From DASUFE01 sp036274675 (GTDB lineage: Bacteria; Pseudomonadota; Gammaproteobacteria; HTCC5015), in NCBI GenBank assembly GCA_036274675.1, contig DASUFE010000131.1, positions 1-9,756 on the forward strand: a DNA stretch of 9,756 nucleotides, given 5' to 3'. A model generated the notes under the pieces. The model was not told the DNA's origin. It did no database searches and saw only the letters and a program-made list of their open reading frames with translations. Each line of letters opens with the position of its first letter. Positions within the stretch are counted from its first letter, which is position 1. Shown here piece after piece: positions 5,321 through 9,756 of the stretch. Both the position numbers and the translations under genes were made by a program.

Positions 5321-6752
5321 ATTTAAGCTTGTCTTTTAACAGCCTGTTGAGCTGCTCGGGATTCGCCTTGCCCTGGGTGGCCTTCATGATTTTGCCCACG
5401 AAGTAACCGTAAACCTTGTCCTTACCCGCGCGGTACTGGGCCACCTGCTCCGGGCTCTCGGCCAGTATCTGGTCGATAATCTTTTCGATAGCGCCGCTGT
5501 CGGTGATTTGCTTGAGCCCGCGCTTCTCGATGATGGCGTCGGCCGCGCCTTCGCCGTTCCAGACGGCCTCGAAGACTTCCTTGGCGATCTTGCCGGAGAT
5601 GGTGTTATCGGCGATGCGGCGCAGTACGCCCGCCAGGGCTTCGGCGCTGACCGGGCTCTGCCCGATTTCGAGATTGTTCCGGTTCAGGGCGCCCGCGAGT
5701 TCGACCGTCACCCAGTTCGCGGCCTGCTTGGGTTCCGCCCCGCTCGCCTTGACCACGGCTTCGTAGTAATCGGCAAGTTCGCGCGAGGCGGTGAGCACGC
5801 CCGCGTCGTAGGCCGAAAGGCCGTACTGGCTCATGAAACGCTGTTTCTTGGCGTCCGGCAACTCCGGCATGGCGGCGCGGACTTCGTTAATGAACGCCGG
5901 CTCTATCGCCAGCGGCAGCAGGTCAGGATCCGGGAAATAACGGTAGTCGTTGGCTTCTTCCTTGCTGCGCATGGAGCGGGTTTCGTCCTTATCGGCGTCG
6001 TAAAGCCGCGTTTCCTGCACTATCTTGCGGCCGCTTTCCAGAATATCGATCTGGCGCTCGACTTCGTGATTGATGGCGCGCTCGATGAAGCGGAAGGAAT
6101 TGAGATTCTTGATCTCGCAGCGGGTGCCGAAAGCCTGCTGGCCCTGCGGCCGTACCGACACGTTGGCGTCGCAGCGGAAGGAACCTTCCTGCATATTGCC
6201 GTCGCAAATTTCCAGGTAACGCACCAGCGCGTGCAATTTCTTCAGATAGGCCACGGCTTCCCTGGCCGAACGCATATCCGGCTCCGATACGATTTCCAAC
6301 AAAGGAGTGCCGGCGCGATTGAGATCGATGCCGCTCATGCCCTGGAAATCTTCATGTAGCGATTTACCTGCGTCCTCTTCCAGGTGTGCGCGAGTGATGC
6401 GTACGCGCTTGCTGGTACCGTCTTCAAGATCGATATCCAGATGTCCCTGCGCAACCACCGGTTCCTCGTATTGGGAAATCTGGTAGCCCTTCGGCAGGTC
6501 GGGATAGAAGTAATTCTTGCGCGCAAAAATGGAACGCGGCGGAATTTTCGCCTCGATCGCAAGGCCGAACTTCACGGCCATGCGTACCGCTCCGCCGTTC
6601 AGCACCGGCAGCACACCGGGCAGGCCGAGGTCGACCGCGCAGGCCTGGGTATTGGGCTCCGCGCCAAAGGCCGTCGCGGCGCCCGAGAAGATCTTGCTCT
6701 TCGTCGCCAGCTGGGCATGCACTTCAAGACCGATTACCGTTTCCCATTCCAT
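5319..6752 (-). CDS. gatB: Aspartyl/glutamyl-tRNA amidotransferase subunit B
   Basis: GatB binds the misacylated tRNA and carries the kinase site of GatCAB, which phosphorylates Glu-tRNA(Gln) or Asp-tRNA(Asn) before amidation with ammonia from GatA. The 477-residue length is normal. It shows the N-terminal GLEVHAQL (8-15), the signature KNYFYPDLPKGYQISQ (79-94), HLEEDAGK, and RCDANVSVRP in the cradle domain. A helical tail domain of about 150 residues ends ANPEQLNRLLKDKLK. The ATG is preceded by a good GAGG site (minus strand, at 6759-6762) six bases away. It is the last gene of gatC-gatA-gatB, separated from gatA by 111 bases that are mostly a palindromic repeat. No defect is seen. Confidence 0.97.
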   Translation of the reverse strand: MEWETVIGLEVHAQLATKSKIFSGAATAFGAEPNTQACAVDLGLPGVLPVLNGGAVRMAVKFGLAIEAKIPPRSIFARKNYFYPDLPKGYQISQYEEPVVAQGHLDIDLEDGTSKRVRITRAHLEEDAGKSLHEDFQGMSGIDLNRAGTPLLEIVSEPDMRSAREAVAYLKKLHALVRYLEICDGNMQEGSFRCDANVSVRPQGQQAFGTRCEIKNLNSFRFIERAINHEVERQIDILESGRKIVQETRLYDADKDETRSMRSKEEANDYRYFPDPDLLPLAIEPAFINEVRAAMPELPDAKKQRFMSQYGLSAYDAGVLTASRELADYYEAVVKASGAEPKQAANWVTVELAGALNRNNLEIGQSPVSAEALAGVLRRIADNTISGKIAKEVFEAVWNGEGAADAIIEKRGLKQITDSGAIEKIIDQILAESPEQVAQYRAGKDKVYGYFVGKIMKATQGKANPEQLNRLLKDKLK

Positions 6753-6758
6753 TTTCTA

Positions 6759-6762
6759 CCTC
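6759..6762 (-). promoter_or_regulatory. gatB ribosome binding site GAGG beside the repeat
   Basis: On the minus strand GAGG is followed by six bases and the gatB ATG. It lies only five bases outside the palindromic repeat at 6768-6861, so the repeat ends just upstream of the initiation region and could affect its accessibility. Confidence 0.6.
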
Positions 6763-6767
6763 AAGCA

Positions 6768-6861
6768 AACCACCGAGGGCACAGAGAATACAGAGAGATA
6801 AAAATCAACTGAATATTTTCAAACACTAAAAACCTCGGTGCACTCTGTGTACTCTGCGGTT
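6768..6861. repeat. Palindromic CACAGAG-arm repeat, copy 2 (between gatA and gatB)
   Basis: The left arm begins AACCACCGAGGGCACAGAG at 6768. The right arm ends at 6861 and its reverse complement begins AACCGCAGAGTACACAGAG. Both arms share the AACC, GAG and CACAGAG blocks with copy 1 at 2667-2812, but the core here is short and AT-rich (about 35 bases) and unrelated to the core of copy 1. The element occupies nearly all of the gatA-gatB gap: it ends 2 bases from the gatA stop codon and 15 bases from the gatB ATG. In the leftward transcript it would form a long hairpin between the two coding regions. No coding capacity is credible. Confidence 0.8.
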
Positions 6862-6863
6862 CG

Positions 6864-8318
6864 TTATTTAAAATCTCCAGGAATCCGCAGGTGCCAGTCG
6901 GTCAGCTGCTGATACCGGTGCGCGACGTTCAGCAGGCGCGCTTCGTCGAAATAATTGCCGATGATCTGCAGGCCGACCGGCAGGCCGCCGGAGAGTCCCG
7001 CCGGAATCGACATGCCGGGCAGACCCGCCAGGTTGACGGCGATGGTGTAAATATCGGACAGGTACATCGCGACCGGGTCGGCGGTCTTCTCGCCGATCTT
7101 GAACGCGGTGGTTGGCGAGGCCGGTCCCATAATGACGTCGGCCTTCTCGAAAGCCTTTTTGAAATCCTCGCCGATCAGGCGGCGGATCTGCTGCGCCTTC
7201 TTGTAATAAGCGTCGTAGTACCCGGCCGAGAGCGCGTAGGTGCCGATCATGATGCGGCGTTTGACCTCGGTGCCGAAACCTTCGCCGCGCGAGCGCTTGT
7301 AGAGATCTTCCAGATCCTGCGGATCTTTGGCGCGGTAACCGAAGCGCACGCCGTCGAAACGCGACAGATTGGAGGAGCATTCAGCGGGCGCCACCACGTA
7401 GTAGACCGGCACTGACAGGTGCATATTGGGCAGAGCGACTTCCACGATCTTCGCGCCCGCGCCTTTATATATCTCGATCGCCGCCTCAACTGCCTTCGCG
7501 ACGCCCGGGTCGAGGCCCTCGCCGAAAAATTCCCGGGGCAGACCGATCCGCAAACCTTTTATATCCTGGTTGAGGGCGGCGGCGTAATCGGGGACGGGCC
7601 GGTCCACCGAGGTCGAATCGCGTTCGTCGAAACCGGCCATCGCCTGCAACAGCAGCGCGCAGTCCTCGGCGCTGACCGCCATCGGCCCGGCCTGGTCCAG
7701 GCTGGACGCGAAGGCGATCATGCCGTAACGGGATATCCGGCCATAGGTCGGTTTCAGTCCGGTGATATTGCAGAGCGCCGCCGGCTGACGGATCGAGCCT
7801 CCGGTATCGGTGCCGGTGGCGGCGATCGCGAGCCGTCCGGCGACGGCGGCCGCGGAGCCGCCGGAAGAACCGCCGGGCACACAGGCCGTGTTCCAGGGAT
7901 TTTTTACCGGGCCATAGAAACTCGTTTCATTGGAGGAGCCCATGGCGAACTCGTCCATGTTGGTCTTGCCCAGCATCACGACGCCGGCGTCGCGCAGCTT
8001 CGCGGTCGCAGTCGATTCGTAGGGGGCGATGAAATTATCGAGCATCCGCGAACCGCAGCTGGTCCGAACGCCCTCGGTGCAGAAGATATCCTTGTGCGCC
8101 AGCGGTACGCCGGTCAGGGGTCCTGCCTTGCCCTGCTTGCGGCGCTGGTCCGCCTGTTCGGCCGCTTTCATGGCAAGCTCCCCGGTCACCGTCACGAAGC
8201 AATTGAGCCGGGGGTTGTGGCGCGCGATCCGGTCCAGAAAGTGCCGGCACAGCTCGACGCTGGTAAATTCGCCTTTGGCCAGGGCGGCCGACAGTTGAGC
8301 GAGGGTTCGGGTATGCAT
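6864..8318 (-). CDS. gatA: Aspartyl/glutamyl-tRNA amidotransferase subunit A
   Basis: GatA is the glutaminase subunit: it releases ammonia from glutamine and passes it to GatB for conversion of Glu-tRNA(Gln) and/or Asp-tRNA(Asn). The protein has 484 residues, normal for the family. The amidase Ser-cisSer-Lys triad is complete: Lys76 in VPLAHKDIF, the cis-serine Ser151 in VPGGSSGGS, and the nucleophile Ser175 in GTDTGGSIRQPA. Spacings of 75 and 24 residues match those I recall for Staphylococcus aureus GatA. The C-terminal half keeps the NLAGLPGMSIPAG block. The start ATG lies 15 bases after the gatC stop without a clear Shine-Dalgarno sequence, suggesting coupling to gatC translation. The stop abuts the palindromic repeat. 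Confidence 0.97.
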   Translation of the reverse strand: MHTRTLAQLSAALAKGEFTSVELCRHFLDRIARHNPRLNCFVTVTGELAMKAAEQADQRRKQGKAGPLTGVPLAHKDIFCTEGVRTSCGSRMLDNFIAPYESTATAKLRDAGVVMLGKTNMDEFAMGSSNETSFYGPVKNPWNTACVPGGSSGGSAAAVAGRLAIAATGTDTGGSIRQPAALCNITGLKPTYGRISRYGMIAFASSLDQAGPMAVSAEDCALLLQAMAGFDERDSTSVDRPVPDYAAALNQDIKGLRIGLPREFFGEGLDPGVAKAVEAAIEIYKGAGAKIVEVALPNMHLSVPVYYVVAPAECSSNLSRFDGVRFGYRAKDPQDLEDLYKRSRGEGFGTEVKRRIMIGTYALSAGYYDAYYKKAQQIRRLIGEDFKKAFEKADVIMGPASPTTAFKIGEKTADPVAMYLSDIYTIAVNLAGLPGMSIPAGLSGGLPVGLQIIGNYFDEARLLNVAHRYQQLTDWHLRIPGDFK

Positions 8319-8333
8319 GCGATGGTCCGGGGA

Positions 8334-8621
8334 TTATTCGATTACCTTGGGTACGAGATAGAGGCCGGCCTCGACCTGGGGCGCGATCGCCTGGAAATGG
8401 TCCCGGCGGTCGGTTTCAGTCACCGCGTCCGGCCGCAGCCGCTGCGAGGCGTCCAACGAATGCGCCAGCGGCTCCACCCCCCGGGTATCGACGGCATTCA
8501 TCTGTTCCGCCAGTTCCAGGATGCGGGACAGGTTGCGCGCGTACTCCGCAATATCGGACTCCCGGATAGCCAGCCGCGCCAGATGCGCAATTTTACGGAC
8601 TTGATCGGCGTCCAGAGACAT
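8334..8621 (-). CDS. gatC: Aspartyl/glutamyl-tRNA amidotransferase subunit C
   Basis: GatC is the small subunit that wraps between GatA and GatB and stabilises the complex. The 95-residue protein has the family pattern: N-terminal VRKIAHLARLAI, a helix rich in leucine and glutamate (YARNLSRILELAEQMNAVDT), then GVEPLAHSLD and the C-terminal DHFQAIAPQVEAGLYLVPKVIE. The ATG at 8621 has GGAG on the minus strand at 8633-8636, 11 bases away, slightly long. It is the first gene of the gatC-gatA-gatB operon and is divergent from mreB, an arrangement known from Pseudomonas. GatCAB implies that this organism makes Gln-tRNA and/or Asn-tRNA indirectly; which one cannot be told from the window. Confidence 0.95.
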   Translation of the reverse strand: MSLDADQVRKIAHLARLAIRESDIAEYARNLSRILELAEQMNAVDTRGVEPLAHSLDASQRLRPDAVTETDRRDHFQAIAPQVEAGLYLVPKVIE

Positions 8622-8841
8622 GCCGTTGTGTTCTCCGCTGATGGGTGAAAGAGCGGGAAAGTTACCATATTTGGAAGAATTTGTGGCGCCGAACCGGCGG
8701 CAGGCGCGTTTTAACCAAGAATTTGCATATAACCGGGGCCGCTGCTACATTAGCGCGTCACGGCAAACGGGCTCAAATATCCCCGTTGGCTCTATCCACA
8801 CGCAATCCTCAGCCTCTACGGGCTTTTAATCAGACCACAGT
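8622..8841. other. Divergent gatC-mreB intergenic region
   Basis: These 220 bases must hold promoters for both the leftward gatCAB operon and rightward mreB. A good mreB promoter candidate is listed separately. For gatC I see only weak -10-like sequences on the minus strand (for example TATATG around 8725-8730) without a convincing -35 partner. No small gene or strong hairpin is evident. Confidence 0.5.
8723..8751 (+). promoter_or_regulatory. Candidate extended -10 promoter for mreB
   Basis: TTGCAT at 8723-8728 and TACATT at 8746-8751 are separated by exactly 17 bases. TGC directly precedes the -10 box, giving an extended -10 element (TG at 8743-8744). The -35 box matches consensus at 3 of 6 positions and the -10 at 4 of 6. 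Transcription would begin near 8758, giving a leader of about 84 bases before the mreB ATG. Confidence 0.45.
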
Positions 8842-9756
8842 ATGCTTAAGAAACTCAAAGGCCTCTTCTCTACCGACCTTTCCATCGATCTCGGCACCGC
8901 CAACACCCTCATATATGTCCGCGGCAAGGGCATCGTTCTCAACGAGCCCTCGGTGGTGACCGTGCGCATGGAACGGGGGCCGGGCGGTCCCAAGACCATC
9001 GAAGCGGTCGGCCATGAAGCCAAGAAGATGCTGGGACGCACCCCCGAAAACATGATGTCGATCCGGCCGATGAAAGACGGCGTGATCGCCGATTTCACCA
9101 TCACCGAAAAGATGCTGCAGCACTTCATCAAGAAGGTGCATAACTCCAAACTGTACACCCCCAGCCCCCGCGTGCTGGTGTGCGTGCCCTGCGGCGCCAC
9201 CGAAGTCGAGCGCCGCGCGATCCGGGAATCGGCGGCGGGCGCGGGCGCGCGCAGCGTCTTCCTTATAGAAGAACCCATGGCGGCCGCCATCGGCGCCGGC
9301 ATCCCCGTCGACGAGGCCCGCGGCTCCATGGTGCTCGATATCGGCGGCGGTACCTCCGAAGTCGCGGTCATGTCGCTGAACGGCATCGTCTACGCGGCCT
9401 CGGTCAGGATCGGAGGCGACAAGTTCGACGAAGCGATCATCAGTTACATCCGCCGCAATTACGGCATCCTGATCGGCGTGGCGCCCGCGGAAAACGTGAA
9501 GCACAAGATCGGCACCGCCTATCCCGGCCGCGAGCTCCAGGAAATGGAGATCAAGGGCCGCAACCTTTCCGAAGGCATCCCGCGCAGTTTCACCGTCAAC
9601 AGCAACGAAATTCTCGAGGCTCTGCAGGAGCCGTTATACGGCATCATCGCCGCGGTGAAGGCCGCCCTCGAAGCCACTCCGCCCGAACTCGGCGCGGACG
9701 TCGCCGAACGCGGTATCGTGATGACCGGCGGCGGCGCGCTGCTGAAGGACATCGAC
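8842..9756 (+). CDS. mreB: Rod-shape-determining protein MreB (3' end outside the window)
   Basis: MreB is the bacterial actin homologue that forms ATP-dependent membrane-associated filaments and guides lateral cell-wall synthesis, which implies a rod-shaped cell. The frame stays open for 305 codons to the window end; E. coli MreB has 347 residues, so about 40 are missing. The start MLKKLKGLFSTDLSIDLG matches the family. Actin-fold motifs are visible: phosphate-1 IDLGTANT (15-22), MSIRPMKDGVIADF (72-85), phosphate-2 LDIGGGTSE (165-173), and the adenosine motif MTGGGALL (294-301). No strong Shine-Dalgarno sequence precedes the ATG. mreC and mreD probably follow outside the window. It is transcribed away from gatC, from a candidate promoter at 8723-8751. 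Confidence 0.97.
   Translation, partial: MLKKLKGLFSTDLSIDLGTANTLIYVRGKGIVLNEPSVVTVRMERGPGGPKTIEAVGHEAKKMLGRTPENMMSIRPMKDGVIADFTITEKMLQHFIKKVHNSKLYTPSPRVLVCVPCGATEVERRAIRESAAGAGARSVFLIEEPMAAAIGAGIPVDEARGSMVLDIGGGTSEVAVMSLNGIVYAASVRIGGDKFDEAIISYIRRNYGILIGVAPAENVKHKIGTAYPGRELQEMEIKGRNLSEGIPRSFTVNSNEILEALQEPLYGIIAAVKAALEATPPELGADVAERGIVMTGGGALLKDID

Noticed and set aside
5076..5406. Two small rightward open frames (69 and 71 codons) across the spacer and hairpin cluster
   Set aside because: Their sequences (FLSRRTKSY, VTFCRAGQKVT) are translations of the hairpin repeat, a common source of false small proteins; one also runs into antisense gatB.
5508..6359. Rightward open frame of 283 codons opposite gatB
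   Set aside because: A shadow of gatB: residues such as repeated GADRA and FAVPDG strings reflect reverse-complemented gatB codons, not a protein family.
7419..8648. Rightward open frame of 409 codons opposite gatA and gatC
   Set aside because: It is antisense to complete gatA and gatC genes with intact active-site motifs; no family resemblance, and no ribosome site was found.
8814..8830. AGCC...GGCT stem followed by TTTT just before mreB, like an attenuator
   Set aside because: Only four base pairs with a six-base loop; too weak for a terminator or attenuator.

Overview
The window looks like chromosomal DNA from a gammaproteobacterium, probably an environmental lineage with GC-rich coding sequence. 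Two gene neighbourhoods support this, judged from memory of Pseudomonas-type genomes: hemA-prfA-prmC-moeB with a divergent lipoprotein gene upstream of hemA, and gatC-gatA-gatB divergent from mreB. The genes are core housekeeping genes. I see no rRNA, tRNA, CRISPR array, phage or transposase gene.

Left block (1-4957). The 5' end of a lipoprotein gene reads leftward from 163. Reading right are hemA (glutamyl-tRNA reductase, first step of C5 heme synthesis), prfA (release factor RF1), prmC (methylates the GGQ glutamine of release factors), a moeB/thiF-type E1-like adenylyltransferase, and a small JAMM/MPN metalloprotease. PrmC acts on the product of prfA, so that pair is functionally linked. 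The E1-like and JAMM genes resemble bacterial sulfur-carrier (ubiquitin-like) activation and processing pairs, but no carrier gene lies in the window.

Middle (4958-5318). A 361-base spacer between convergent genes holds no gene I can support. Its right part carries a compact cluster of hairpins that resembles a dispersed repeat, and it joins the two conserved blocks.

Right block (5319-9756). gatC, gatA and gatB (tRNA-dependent amidotransferase) read leftward as an operon. mreB (bacterial actin) reads rightward from 8842 and is cut by the window edge after 305 codons. A good extended -10 promoter candidate lies ahead of mreB.

The most unusual structure is a pair of imperfect palindromic elements with CACAGAG-type arms, one between prfA and prmC (2667-2812) and one between gatA and gatB (6768-6861). 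The first supplies the only usable start codons of prmC: there is no in-frame ATG in the N-terminal part of that gene, and all candidate GTG starts lie in the right arm of the repeat. The JAMM gene has a strong -10-like box placed so that its mRNA would be nearly leaderless. I found no convincing wholly new multi-gene system here.
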